Assembly (NCBI GenBank): GCA_014155875.1
Contig: JACEFZ010017624.1
Span: forward strand, 198,501-262,500
Direction: 5' to 3'
DNA from: Cepaea nemoralis
Lineage: Eukaryota > Mollusca > Gastropoda > Stylommatophora > Helicidae
Length of the DNA stretch: 64,000 nt
The position numbers and the translations under genes were made by a program. A model generated the notes under the pieces. The model was not told the DNA's origin, did no database searches, and was given only the letters and a program-made list of their open reading frames with translations. Shown here piece after piece: positions 1 through 11,584 of this stretch; positions within the stretch are counted from its first letter, which is position 1, and each line of letters starts with the position of its first letter.

Positions 1-200
1 GCCAGACTCGGGTTCCGAAGGTTGTGGGTTCGATTCCGGGCCGCTTCCTTCATTCACGAGTGCATTTTTTGGAGACTCCTGGGGGTCGTCGCTGGAGCTA
101 CGAAGTTCGTGCTTTGTGCGACGCTTTCCGCGCAGAGCCATATGGGATAAAAAAAAAACCGGTGCAATGAAATCGACACTGTCGACTTTTAAGAGACTTC
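1..200 (+). mobile_element. tRNA-derived SINE, family 1 (5' end outside window)
   Basis: The stretch holds a perfect pol III box B (ggttcgattcc) near base 40 and then a body shared with other copies in this window: a gagactcc block, an agttcgtgctttgtgcgacg block, gagccatatgggat, and the ending gtcgacttttaag. Other copies lie near 14.3, 31.6, 40.3, 55.7, 57.2 and 61.4 kb. The head with box A is cut by the window edge. Confidence 0.8.
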
Positions 201-240
201 TTAAGGGTATAGTAGAGTTTCTGTGCCTATACGTCTTTCG

Positions 241-365
241 GACTCCAGCGTCGACTTCTTGTTCAGTAAACAATGGCAGATTCTGAACGTCAAATTGCCA
301 AGAAATGTCACCTGAGATTGGGGTTGAACGCAACGTCCTGCAAAGGACAGGCAACATGTTTACTT
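241..365 (+). mobile_element. SINE core/tail fragment
   Basis: The fragment carries a variant of the core caatggcaaactactga and the tail block gttgaacgcaacgtcctgcaa followed by an aggacaggcaaca ending. The same core and tail recur at many sites in the window behind different tRNA-like heads. No head is recognisable here. Confidence 0.55.
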
Positions 366-671
366 TAACAGGTCGCCATTGGTTACGAAGCATCATGTAC
401 ACACATCATCGACTGGCACATCAGCCATGCAGACACGTGGATTGGTGAAACAGACAGCAGCTCGTGTACTCCATGGCATGTCAATGTGGCGGAAATGATA
501 AGAGCGTTCGTTCTTAAACTTCCGGTGTGCTGATTCCCAGGTAGCGGGTTCAACCCCTTCACCCGTCAATGTGACTAAAATTTTGACTTCTCGTCTCTGA
601 CTTGGGAACGTAAATTACAAGTAACTCAGAGGCTGGAGTAAGTTCGCCTGAAGGTGAGGGACATTGGTAAT

Positions 672-903
672 TTTTTGTTTCGCATATCCTTTACAGAACA
701 TCGCTGTCAACACCAGCATTTTACCGCTGTTCTTGATTTCTTGGCATGATTACGCTCAGTAGTTTGCCATTGCTTTCTGAGCGGATGGCTCACTTATCCC
801 GTAAGTTACCAACGCGGCGAGAACCGCCACCAATTCTCGCGCCCACGTGGATAAACGGGATTACGAAGAAAGTCGTTTAACTCCTAGGCCAGGGAGACCG
901 GCA
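672..903 (-). mobile_element. SINE family 2, nested in family 3 SINE
   Basis: On the minus strand the element starts with a tRNA-like head (box A variant around 890) and ends with the conserved tail gcgatgt-tgtaaaggatatgc plus an A-run, seen here as ttttttgttt at 672. Flanking direct repeats are cattggtaat (662-671) and cactggtaat (904-913), nine of ten bases identical. Confidence 0.7.
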
Positions 904-933
904 CACTGGTAATAAGGAATGCTATTCCACACG

Positions 934-1183
934 AGGGCACCGTGGCGTAGGCGTTACGGGAGCATGTCATAATCTCACATACCGCGCTCGAAACACAGCT
1001 GCGGGCGATTTGACAGCAGAATGCCTTGCTTTGGATGTGTTTAATGAAAATGGTATAAGTGCCCACGGTTCAGAAAGCAATGGCAAACTACTGAACACCT
1101 GTCCACAGATCACAAAAAGCCACACACAATAAAATGGCGGAGTTGACTGTTACTTCATGTAAAGGATATGCAACTAACTTTTT
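934..1183 (+). mobile_element. SINE family 4 with shared core, nested in family 3 SINE
   Basis: A tRNA-like head (gtggcgtaggcgttac, box B variant gctcgaaac) is followed by the core agcaatggcaaactactga at about 1076 and the tail catgtaaaggatatgcaac. A perfect 10-bp duplication, attccacacg, flanks it at 924-933 and 1184-1193. This shows it is a retroposon inserted into an existing family 3 SINE. Confidence 0.7.
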
Positions 1184-1262
1184 ATTCCACACGCAAAGTT
1201 CAGTCCAGTTTATTGTAAGTTATAGCACATGTACGGACTACGCTTGAGTTGAAAGCGTGCGA

Positions 1263-1920
1263 ACAGAAACATACAGTTTCATTACGTTTGCATACTCTAT
1301 CGTTCCTACTGTTAGTTAGTTAGTCGACAGATCATCCTCATTGCACATCGAACCATTCAGTCCATAAGTGCTAGGATCCCCTCCTCAGCAAATCCCGCAA
1401 CGTGTAGCGGCTAATGACACCATTTCCTGTTGTAAATGATTTAGAGAAATTAACATCGTTGTTGTGCCTAGCCGCTTTCGTTTCCTTTTATCGCTTTATT
1501 TAGAGAAATTTAGCATCGTTGTTATGTCTGACCTCTTCGTTGTCCTTGTATCACTTCCGCCATGCTGACTAGACTTCTGCTGTACTGTATTATGGTGTTG
1601 TTATGTTTCACACACACACTACTTCCGTGTCTATGGCCGCTCCTAGAAACTCTTTGTCATCTATTTCTTTACTTTCTCTCATTTGGTATTAACATGTTTT
1701 TGCCCTTTTCCCCACTACCTTTTCTATGCTAAGTGCCAGCTCTGCAGTATTTTAACGTGTATTTGGAATCCCCCTTGGTCCACCCAGCGGTCTCTTGCAT
1801 GTGTATTGTAAATGATAAACTAGGTCATGTCTTCCAGTCCTCCAGTCTGCTTACTGTGATAGGGTGTATTTATTTTTTTTTAATGTCTGGCAACTTTTCT
1901 CCCATGTGTTTTATTAAAGT
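1263..1920. other. Intergenic, no gene recognised
   Basis: I see no coding signal on either strand. The only structure is a decayed direct duplication of about 62 bp around 1437-1555, each half containing tttagagaaatt and catcgttgtt. Confidence 0.5.
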
Positions 1921-2207
1921 TAGTTGCATATCCTTTACAGGACGTTACAGTCAACCACACCATTACCTGTGAAGTCGGAGTGGGTTCGCCTGCTGGTGAG
2001 AGACACTGTTAATAGGGAAAGCTAATCCACACGCAAATTTCAGCCCAGCACTTTTAGAATTAGTCTGTATGGACTACGCTTGAGTTCAAAGCGAGCGAGG
2101 GGGAAAAACACCCAGTATGTTTTGCTATTTGTGATTTCTTGGCTAGTTTACGTTCAGTAGTCTGCTATTACGTTCTGAAAGACTGGCACCCATACCATTT
2201 ACTGGCG
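1921..2207. mobile_element. SINE fragments (core tail, then family 3 body)
   Basis: At 1921-1967 there is the SINE tail in minus orientation (catatcctttacaggacgtt). At 1968-2110 follows a family 3 body in plus orientation (tgggttcgcctgctggtgag, tggactacgcttgagttcaaa). At 2140-2207 a core fragment in minus orientation ends in one unit of the 19-bp motif that is tandemly amplified at 5.35-5.58 kb. Confidence 0.5.
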
Positions 2208-2415
2208 GTATTCCCAGGTATTCCCAGGGTTCAATTAGTGCATAGAGCACTCAATATGTGATTACCTTGAGGGGTGTTCCCAGGGTTCTAATTGCCTATA
2301 TTAGTCCACAATATGTGATCCCCTTTAGCAGGTTATTTCCAGGGTCCAGTCGCGGATACGGTCCACAACATGTGATCACCTTTAGGGGTGTTCCCGGGGT
2401 TCAATCCCGGACGAG
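2208..2415 (+). repeat. Tandem repeat with tRNA box-B-like units
   Basis: Three to four units of about 62 bp each carry a ttcccagggtt(c)aa block and a gtgatcacctttag-like block. The last unit reads ggttcaatcccgg, a box-B-like string. The units may come from duplication of a tRNA-derived SINE head, but no complete tRNA fold is present. Confidence 0.5.
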
Positions 2416-5341
2416 CCGGAAGTTCTATCAAGTATATCTCTCTATAAAAGATACAGGTTAGTAACAGCAAGTGTTGTCTAGAGGTATTGATATTTATTCT
2501 CGCATAACCCTTGTAGAGAAACCATTCAGAACTTTGGCTCATCGAGTACCCCCACTGTGAGAAATTAGACCTAAGTTAAGTTCTACACAGAATTATTTAT
2601 AGATGATTTCTCTTCTAGGCTATATATATATATAGAGATCTTGGCAGTTAGCCACAGTAACCAATGAAAGCAGTTCTCTCATCTTCCAGCTGACTGTGCT
2701 CTGGTCGCCAACCTCATGTTTGATCTCTAATTATTTATTTCAAGTGACACAAGACACTTGGACAAATGATCACATTGACAATTGTACCATTGTAGTGAAC
2801 ATAACAACAACTGTATTTTACACTGGTTGAACAAGACAACATGAGAAGATCTTGACAACAGTTGGACAAACATTCACAAAGGAATGATCACACCAACAGA
2901 TTAGACAAGTCATACATCATGGAAGATACTTGACAACAACCACACAGAACTTTCACAATCTCTGTAACCAACCACAACAGTAGAGTAACAGTCACCATGA
3001 AGATGCTTGACACCAGTTGGACAAGACAACCACAGGAACATATATCTCAAAACTGTTCTCTTACAACTAATACTTTATTAATGTCTGATGAGGTCAAGTG
3101 AAGACTCAGGCTTCATATTCTGCCAACAATTTACATCTCAAATATGTTTATATGCAAATTATAGTGACATTATCTATGAAAACCCAAACACATCACTCAT
3201 TATCCCCACAGAACATTAACCTAAAACAAACCCTCCTCCTTCATCAAGATATCCTACACCACAACACTTTAATCATGCTATCACTTTTCCAACCGTCAAA
3301 TGAGGAAAACACATGATAAACCTATAGCCGGGCACAAGTATAGGGACCTTCTGCTCCACTGGTCTGTTTAATCCTTTTAGCACCTATGATGGTGTTGGAC
3401 AGCTCAGGTTGCAGTTCTCTCATAATGTTTCTCCAGTTCAGGCTATTCCCCACTTTGACTAGTCCGAAGCAAGTGACAAACATGTCCTTCCGAAGGGTGA
3501 GTAGACTGTGTCGCAAAGTTGATAGTTTGGGATTAGTTTTACTTTTCAGTAGATGAAGATCTAAAAACTATTATGTCCCATCATTCTCCTCTGTCAGTCT
3601 ATCTCCCACAAAAGGTTCTGATGTAACTAAATCACCACACTTAATTATCACTAATCCATTTTGAGAATTTGCTCTATTTATTATACTTCTTCTCCATTTA
3701 GCCTTTCAGCCAATATTAAGCTGGAATATAGTCTGCTCCAAGTGCACCTTTAATGTCCACTCTTAGCCAGTAGTGACATGCTGAAGACCAGGTGATCTCT
3801 CCTCTTAAGGTTTCTTCTTGAATTTATCTTGAAGATATAGCCTGGGGCTTTTACAAAGAATGGAGAGTATCCCTGTCTTAGGCCTTTAATCAAGACTTTT
3901 CTTCAGTGCCATCTGTATAGGCCAGAATTAGTGGATTCAGGCTGACCATTTGCAACCTGTTGTTCATGTGGTACTTTTTGGAGTCTTATTTTTCAGCTGG
4001 AGTTGAAGCTAGAGCTCAGGACTTCCCTGGAGTTGTCCTGGTAATTGAAAGGCCTCCCCCATCTTCCTCATTCTCTGTTAATAAACAAAGGCACAACATG
4101 TGTTTTACATCTATTGAACCATTGTCACAGTTATACAGTACTATCACAGATTCAGAGAGGAATGAGAGGGGAAAAGGAGTGTGATATTCGAACACCCGCC
4201 TCTCACTGATGATGAAGTGCAATTTTATTTGGGGGTTTGGGGTGATATCCTTTCTCCAGGTTCATCCCCAAAACCGTGAAGTCATAGGCACATACTCCTA
4301 ATCAGAGGCAGCTTCACACAATTATCTTGTAAATTCCCACAATGAGTAGATCACAGGGACCGGTGTACCATGAGAACAGACAGTGTGATTAAGCACCAAG
4401 AAGTAGGCATTGTATGGCAGAAATCATGCACTAGAATTGCCTTCACATGTGGAATACACATAATGAAAGAAAACATGAATTTTCCCTGACAAATAGCATG
4501 AGCCTTCCCATGTATTCATCAGACAAACACTGTAGGTTAATTTCTACAGTGCAATGCAGTCCTGCAAACATGGATTTAATAAGTGTCTTTAGTTTTACAA
4601 ATATGAGAAGTTAATTATATAATTACCATCTCATTCACTCAAACATTCTCAGCCATTATAAGGGAGAAATTACATGCAGTATATAGCATCACACATTCTG
4701 AAACAAAGCTGCCAAAGGTAACTCTCAAGAGCAAGGTACAGTTTGGTTAAGAATGGTCATGATAGGCACTCAACGAATGCTCAGAGCGCACAAAGGTTTT
4801 GCCATATGCATTGAGCGTGGTTTACAGTCATAAGCATATGCAAATCATCAAATCAGACAGACAATAGACATGGTAAGAATGTTTCACTGCGGTAGACATG
4901 ACAGGTTTTGAGCGGCAGTTTTAGAGTCACTGTACCGAAGTCCTGTCTTCTTTTTACATTTTCTCAAGAAAATACTCGGCCATTCGTCTCTCTCTCACTT
5001 CATCAGGTTTACACATAACATATTAAATGATTTAGGTACCTGGAGTGCAGATGACCACATCCTAAAGAATGCTTTTGGGCAAATTTTACCACTGCATCTT
5101 GAACACGTCCTTACGGGATGGAATCAAGGCTTCGACTGGCGGGCTAATTATGTATTAAGGAGCGTTACCAGCCCAAGGGTTACCCAATCAAATTGAGACC
5201 CCACCATTCATCTACCCTCTCTCGATCTAGAATCTACGATTCTATTTTTAGTTAGGGTATCACGACGGCTTACGTGGTTAACTACTGAGTATTGAGAAAT
5301 GAAAATGGACTGGGGATGCGAACGTCTGAAGACATCATGCT
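2416..5341. other. AT-rich stretch without a recognisable gene
   Basis: Nearly 3 kb of moderately AT-rich sequence contains only short open frames with no motif I recognise. Around 2750-3060 the words acaaccacac, gttggacaagac and gatcttgacaac recur irregularly, suggesting an old decayed tandem repeat. It could be unique intergenic DNA or an eroded element. Confidence 0.4.
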
Positions 5342-5585
5342 ACAGCACCCATACCATTTACTGACACCCATACCATTTACTGGCACCCATACCATTCACT
5401 GGCACCCATACCATTTACTGGCACCCATACCATTCACTGGCACCCATACCATTTACTGACACCCATACCATTTACTGGCACCCATACCATTCACTGGCAC
5501 CCATACCATTTACTGGCACCCATACCATTCACTGGCACCCATACCATTTACTGGCACCCATACCATTTACTGGCACCCATACCAT
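5342..5585 (+). repeat. 19-bp minisatellite
   Basis: About 12.5 units of a 19-bp motif (gcacccataccatttactg) vary mainly at one base (ttta or ttca) and at g/a before the next unit. A single unit of the same motif sits at about 2187-2205 next to SINE core sequence. Confidence 0.9.
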
Positions 5586-5649
5586 TTCGTTAAAACAAAA
5601 TCCAACGCATGGCGGCCTGCTGTCAAATGGCCTGGGTAGCTTTTCGAAC

Positions 5650-5886
5650 GCCGGCTTCCTGGCTTAGAGGTTAACGACTTTTCTGCGAAATCTCGTATAC
5701 TCTCGTAAGTAACGTGACGACGTTGAGAATCAGCAGTGGTTCGAACCGCGTCGGAAACTTACGGGGTATGTGAGCCGGCCGTTCAGAAAGCAATGGCAAG
5801 CTACTGAGCGTAATCTTGCCAAAGAAATCAACAATCAGCTGAAAGATGCTGATGTTGACAGCGATGTCCTGTAAAGGATATGCAAA
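5650..5886 (+). mobile_element. SINE family 2
   Basis: The head has box A tggcttagagg near 5661 and box B ggttcgaacc near 5738. The core (aaagcaatggcaagctactga near 5788) and tail (acagcgatgtcctgtaaagg) follow and end in gatatgcaaac. It is one of the most complete family 2 copies in the window. Confidence 0.75.
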
Positions 5887-5959
5887 CATTGGAAGGAAGT
5901 TTTTCGAACGCCATATGTGGGATTGCGAACTGTGTCTGCAACACCTTCGCCACGGTGTC

Positions 5960-6470
5960 GTTCATTGACTGACACACCTTGCCGTCTTAACAGGCGATAG
6001 TTTGTAAAATGGAGTTATACCTCGCCATAACACAAAGTCTGGGCTGAGTTTAGAGACCATGTGTTGCCCATGCAGCATGATCCCTCTCTCAGTCTGTCTA
6101 GTTTACTCCAGAGGAAAGCTAACACCAATATGTCTGGAACAAGACCAGCTGCAGAAGCTGCCGGATCACCAAAGCAATTCTCTAACTGTCCGTATGCCGG
6201 AGCTTCCATCCTGGACCAGCTGTCGATCAAAGCTTAGGACCCAGTCTGCCACTACCATGACATTTAGTCGTTATGTTGCATTTCATTGCACCAGGATAAG
6301 GCTTGTACCCTCTCAATTGCACTCCTCCGACTGAGGCCGTTGGCATAATGTGCGGTGTCGGGTTTGGTGATCGCCGCCCAACTTTCGGCGCTAACAAAGA
6401 GCAGGTAGTACCGTCTACTGTCATACGGTAGCTCAGTCATATCTGACAGAGACCTGACAGAATGTCGTTT
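5960..6470 (+). repeat. Unclassified interspersed repeat F, copy 1
   Basis: This stretch is homologous over its length to the reverse complement of 11860-12300. Shared blocks include tagtttactccaga, caccaatat/catctggaacaagac, gcaccagg-taaggctt, and gcaggtagtaccgtc. I see no terminal inverted repeats, RT motif or coding frame, so its class is unknown. Confidence 0.6.
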
Positions 6471-6635
6471 ATTGGTATATTGAAAATTGTTGTTGATCCT
6501 TTTGGGAGTTCTTTCCACTTTGTGAATGTTTCTCGTATTGCATCATACTCTTACTGCAAATTGTGTTCCCTTTAAACGTTTTGAATATATTTCTATAGCT
6601 TTTATTCTTATTGCTTTTCATTGGATTGTGTAAAG

Positions 6636-6636
<1 letters not shown>

Positions 6637-6709
<73 letters not shown>
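6637..6709. repeat. (TC)n microsatellite
   Basis: An uninterrupted TC dinucleotide run of about 72 bp. The 650 bp that follow up to 7320 are T-rich and show no recognisable gene. Confidence 0.95.
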
Positions 6710-6712
<3 letters not shown>

Positions 6713-7322
6713 CGCAACTTATTTGCTTTTATAATCTAGAAATACGGCTACTTCTTTCTCTTTCTTTCTGAACCCTTTGTTTACGTGGTGTTCCAGTTTT
6801 ATCATTTGCTCTAAAGCTCTTTTTTTCTGCTCTGAAACCTGACTGTGTGTTGCTGCAGATTTTATGTTTAATATCCTTTTTATTAGTAAAACATGACAGT
6901 ATTTTGTTTACCGTTGTTTTCACTATCTGTTCCCATGTGGGATTGGTATTGCAGGTCACGAGTCTACTGTGTCTTGTTGGTCTATTCCAGCTTCCGACCT
7001 TCTTTCTTGTTCCTGGCATGTTAAAAGTTTCTCATATTTTTCAAAAAAATAGTGTAATTCTCTCTCTGATACATCTGCCAGCTTCTTTAATATTCCCTTT
7101 CTTAACATGTATTCTCACGATGGTGGAATTTCTTGTATTTCGTTGATCAAGCCTTTTGTATTATTTCTTCATTCACTGTTTGCTCTGTTGGTTTACTGTT
7201 CTTTTTATTTCATTGTTATTTTTGCAGATCTTTCATCAACTTTCTTATTCTTTTACATCCTTCTTTTCCTGAGTTATTGTTATTGAATCTGGTTTCATAC
7301 AAATAGTTTGCTTAAGCTTCTG

Positions 7323-7430
<108 letters not shown>

Positions 7431-7445
7431 ACAGCTTTCGTGTGT

Positions 7446-7600
7446 AATTTCTTCTTCTTTTGCGTTCATCCGGAGAGTTTATTCGGACGTGATTTCATTG
7501 TGCCTGTTTACAGCAGAGCTGGTTCTTGCGCCGTTAGGCCGACACATCCGACTTCTGCGGGTGTTTGTTGACCGGGTTAAACTTACCGGGTGTTGTGTAA
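7446..7600 (-). mobile_element. 3' end fragment of the I-type LINE
   Basis: The sequence matches the 3' terminal part of the LINE at 33.4-37.9 kb: cttcttctt, gttcatccgga, tgtgcctgtttacagcagag, acacatccgacttctgcggg and ttgaccgggtta, in the same order and orientation. It is the most 5'-truncated of three copies sharing this 3' end. Confidence 0.7.
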
Positions 7601-7639
7601 TTTTATTGTGGAGTTGAGTAAAGAACCGATATTACAACA

Positions 7640-7800
7640 TTCGGGACATTCACCCCTGTGCTCAGTTCTTCCTCGTCTTCACTAACCAGAGAAGAGTCCC
7701 AATACTAATGGTATCAGCAGCAGTCTGATTATGTGTCAGGTTGGCCTTCCCTGGGAGTCCTGAGTGTCGCTGTCTAGTCATTCCCTGCAGCGCAATTCTC
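7640..7800 (-). mobile_element. LINE D fragment (RNase H type), weak
   Basis: The stretch shares agagtcccaatactaatggta and ccctgcag-containing text with 39.94-40.04 kb and 60.04-60.45 kb, both pieces of an RNase H-bearing LINE in minus orientation. It is too short and decayed to show protein motifs itself. Confidence 0.45.
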
Positions 7801-8089
7801 CCCAAGCCGTCTCATTTTATTGTGAGGATACTGTAACGTTTATTTGTACCAATTACTGCTGCAAATATTATTCATACCCTGGTATTTTGTGGATTTTGGC
7901 TCCATTATTTTGTGGATTTTGGCTCCGGTATTTGGCAGAACTTTCTCCATTGTTGTGTTTATGCTTGGCGAGTTTTTCAGGCGGTCTTGTTTCTCAGTAT
8001 TTTGTTTGTGTCCCTGTTCTCTCTAGTAGTGTTCCTTTTGTATAAGTGAATTATTTTTGTAATGTTTCCAAGCGCCAACAAACACTGGC

Positions 8090-8189
8090 GACTCACCTCT
8101 CAAGTCGGAATGGGTTCGCCTGATGGCGAGGGACACTGTTGATAGGGGAAGTTAATCCACACGCAAAATTCAGTCCAACATTACTAGAA
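8090..8189 (+). mobile_element. SINE family 3, left part (split by LINE A)
   Basis: The text tcggaatgggttcgcctgat and ttaatccacacgcaaaattc are family 3 body. It stops at actagaa (8183-8189), and its missing right part is found at 11679-11725, after the LINE tail. The family 3 copy at 43.25-43.39 kb shows the uninterrupted site. Confidence 0.75.
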
Positions 8190-8923
8190 AAAATTGACTT
8201 TATTCTGGTTAGGGAATCAGACAGAGGACTACTATTAGATCCAAGAGCAGTCCCAAATACAGACGTTGATACTGATCACAAACCAGTCATAATAAAAAAT
8301 ATTCCAACATTCAGGAAAATAAGAAACAAAACGGTAGCACCACATGTCATCAATTATAAGAGGCTTCATGAAAATACGGTTAAAGACGAATTCAATCAAG
8401 AAATAAAAAAAAATTCACAAGAACATCCCTGATGACCACTCACGCGTAGATAAGGAATGGACAATTTTCAAGACTGCCATGCTCGACACACTGGAAAATA
8501 AATGTGGAACAAAGACAGTAGGGCAGGACAAAAGATTAAGAACAGCCTGGTGGAACAACATAGTTAAAGATAGCATATTCAAAAAGAAAGTAGCTTTCAA
8601 AAAATGGATCACAACTAAATCTGAACAAGACTATGTTACTTATAGAAATGCACGATGAAATGCCAAACGAACAATTAGAGCATCTAGAGATGAATCCTGG
8701 AGAATATACGGTGAACAGATGGCGACCCTTAGCAAAGACTGCCCAGGGGAATTTTATAAACGTGTCACCACAATGAGAAGTAGAGATGCATGCTACAACC
8801 CAACCACCATCATAAACAGCAAGAGAGGTATACCGATATTTAATCCACAACAAAGACTAGCAAGGTGGGCAGAATACTTTCAAGAACTACTTAACCCCAC
8901 ACATAACATGGAAAATCTCACTT

Positions 8924-10120
8924 TTGTGCCTAAAAGTCATGGGCAACAAGAACCAAATTTCATACCTGCAGAAGTCAAAGCAGTTATACAGAAAAGTCCT
9001 AAAAACAGAAGCTATTCAGACCAGTGGGAAAACAGGAGTTAAATGGCTGACAAGACTTTTTAATATAGCGTGGGAAGAAAGAAAAGTCCCAGATGATTGG
9101 CAACAGGCAATAATAGTACCAATATGTAAAAAAAAAGGCAACATGAGAGAGTGTGAAACATACAGAGGTATATCACTCCTGAGCCATATAGGGAAAATGT
9201 ATGCAAAACTATTGGAAAAAAGAACTAGACCCATAGTTGAACAACAGTTAAGCAAAGTACAATTCGGTTTTCGGAAAGGTAAAAGTTGCACTGATGCACT
9301 ATTTAAACTTAGACAAATGTGTGAAAAATCTATCGAATATAGTGATCAGCAGAATATTATGTTTGTAGATCAAGAAAAGGCTTTCGATAGAATAGACAGA
9401 TACAAATTATGGACCATCCTTGAAGACTATGGGATACAAGGACAGTTGCTAGAAAACATCATAGCCATGTACCACTCGAGCCGAAGTGCAGTAAGAACAC
9501 AAGAAGGTATATCAGATATGTTCACAGTCAATACAGGAGTGAGGCAGGGATGTGTGCTCTCTCCTCTGCTATTTAATATCTACACGGACAGAATATCCAA
9601 AGAAGCAAGTCTCGACAGAACAGATTCAGAAAATTTAGAACTCTTTACTCCAGATGAAACAGCTGATACACAGGAAATAAATGAACTTCTATTTGCAGAT
9701 GACCAGTGCCTGTTTTACAGCGATGAGGGCAGACTACAAAATCATATTAATATTCCGAGTTCAACATGCAGGAGATACAATATGAGTATAAATACAGCCA
9801 AAACCAAAGTAGTGCAAGTTGGCAGATCGCCAGGCCCACTAAGTATACAGATAAATAACACACCTCTGAAACAAGTTAAAGAATTCAAATATCTTGGAAG
9901 TATGATCACAGAAGATGGCAGATTGGACAGAGAAATCGAAATCAGATGTCAAAAAGCTAGTGCACTTACATATCAACTATCACCCATACTGAAAGATCCA
10001 AATATACCCATGTCCGCAAAACGACAGATTATAAACATCATATTCACACCAACCCTATGCTACCAATCTCAAACCTGGACTTTATCCAAATCACACTTTC
10101 GCAAAATCAACACCTGCTAG
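8924..10120 (+). pseudogene. Reverse transcriptase frame of LINE A
   Basis: This open frame of nearly 400 codons encodes the RT palm and thumb of a non-LTR retrotransposon, which would copy element RNA into a nicked genomic site. Visible motifs, in order: TYRGISLLSHIGK (RT motif 2 region), VQFGFRKGKSCTDAL, FVDQEKAFDRIDR (first catalytic aspartate), RQGCVLSPLLFNIY, LLFADDQCLFYS (catalytic FADD), then the thumb with FKYLGSMITEDGRLDREI. The start shown is only the 5' limit of the frame; the true protein began in the endonuclease, now frameshifted. The frame ends at TAG near 10120 just before the C-terminal region. The parent belongs to the RTE-like group by these motifs, but the exact clade needs a phylogeny. 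Confidence 0.8.
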
Positions 10121-10219
10121 ATGAAATGCCTGAGGAGAGCTGCGAACCTAACAATCCGAGACCGAGTAAGAAATGCTACTATCAGACAGACTGTGGGATC
10201 AACACCTTGTGCCACATTT

Positions 10220-11338
10220 GTTTTGTTGTTTGTCCATCAAGAATGATGATGACTATTCATTTCATCCAGTGGGGTTGAAGGTATGGAGCCGTGGGTTCTA
10301 AGATGGCTGATAAGGCCTATTTTGGCTCGAAATGTTCTTTGACAATGTGGGCAAAGAATGCTTGACGTTTCTGGAGGAGGATTTCCTGCAGTGGTTTTTC
10401 TGTCCTGCCTTTTCTTCACAGCTCTTGCAGTCCTGGTTGCCTCGCATATGACTGCACCCTTGCGTAATGATGCACGCCAAGAATTTCGGTCTCTGGCTGC
10501 AGCCTCCCAGGTGTCATGATGAATTCCAAAAGCATTCAGTGAAATTTTCAGAGTGTCTTTAAAGCGTTTCCTCTGGCCACCTTGGGAGCGTTTACCACAA
10601 CGCAGTTCGCTGTAGAAAATTCGTTTAGGGAGCCTGTGATCTGGCATGCGAGTCAAGTGACCAGCCCAACGAATCTGATTCTTCATCAGTATAGTGTGGA
10701 TACTGGGCATGGATGCTCTTTCTAGGACTTCAGTAGTCTGGAATCTTGTCTTGCCATTTAATCTTCAGTAGCTTCCCTAGGCAGACTGTGTGGAAGTGGT
10801 TTAATTTCCTAGCGTGTCGCTGATAAACAGTCCAGGTTTCACAAGCATATAGCAGTGTGGATAATACAACTGCTTTGTAGACTTTTAGCTTTGTTTGCAG
10901 GCTTATTCCAGTTCTGTCCCATACATTCTTGTACAGTCTGCCAAAGGCCGCACTGGCCTTGGAGATTCTTGCATTCACTTCATCATCAATTGTGGCAGCT
11001 TGTGACACAGTGCTGCCAAGATAGGTGAATTTGTCCACAACACTTAGTCTATGATGAAGAATGACTTGCTCGATGACTTGGATTAAAGTGAGGAAGAGTT
11101 GCGCAATTCGTCGACCTCACTCTCTCGCCTGAGTCCATCTGAGTCCAGTGGCAAGACAAGTCGAGACAACTGGAGACGAATACAGGTGCAGTGGATGACC
11201 AGGGCGCTCTACGTGCCTTGCCGTGCTCATTCCGTTCCACAACGCTTTGCAGGTAAACGCCGTCTTGCCCGTTGAATCAGGAATGATTTCTTCCTCGCAG
11301 TCTGCCGAATCCTGTCTTCACATGCTGGGTAGGCATAC
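10220..11338 (-). mobile_element. Element B, copy 1: non-autonomous LINE derivative nested in LINE A
   Basis: The insertion is bounded by gccacattt at 10211-10219 and 11339-11347. On the minus strand it starts with a non-RT module of about 240 bp (11338 back to about 11060). It then passes into the RT thumb (FTYLGSTVSQAATIDDEVNA) and a C-terminal region (MKNQIRWAGHLTRMPD) ending in a C2H2-like finger (CPHCQRTF...HLRTH). It has no endonuclease and no FADD box. Compared with copy 2 at 53.2-54.8 kb it lacks about 150 bp at the junction of the two modules. Confidence 0.8.
10237..10710 (-). pseudogene. C-terminal domain of a LINE RT with terminal C2H2 finger (in element B)
   Basis: The frame encodes the segment after the RT thumb: MKNQIRWAGHLTRMPDHRLPK near the start, RCGKRSQGGQRKRFKDTLK, then a C2H2 finger CPHCQRTF...HLRTH close to the end. 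Such terminal fingers are known from several animal LINE groups and are thought to help nucleic-acid binding. The frame is a fragment; the RT thumb lies upstream in another frame at about 10730-11038. Confidence 0.7.
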
Positions 11339-11583
11339 GCCACATTTATTGAAAGACAGAAGATCAAGTGGTTTGGCCATTTCGTTAGAATGCAACATCA
11401 GCAACTACCATCATTACACCAAAGATCATTCTGCGACGAGACCACGAGGACGTCCAAGAAGAAAATGAATTGACGACATCAAAGACATTGTACAACCACA
11501 CGGAATGAATACTATCCAGTGCCACCCACCGGGCGCTGGAGCGCAAATTATTCCTCCCCACGGCGCTTGACGACAGAAGTGGA

Positions 11584-11584
11584 A

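Larger units (their letters stand above)
480..1262 (+). mobile_element. SINE family 3, interrupted by two later SINE insertions
   Basis: The family 3 head (box B variant gggttcaacccc near 546) and body (gacttctcgtc, ggttcgcctgatggcgaggga-like text) run to 671. They resume at 904-933 (ggtaataaggaatgctattcc) and finish at 1184-1262 with attccacacgcaaagttcag and tacggactacgcttgag. The gaps are a family 2 SINE at 672-903 and another SINE at 934-1183, both bounded by direct repeats. Other family 3 copies lie near 20.1, 27.8, 29.6, 39.3, 42.5 and 43.3 kb. Confidence 0.7.

Noticed and set aside
3322..3516. 64-codon minus-strand frame in the AT-rich region
   Set aside because: No recognisable domain, no splice context and no homologous copy in the window; length is within chance.
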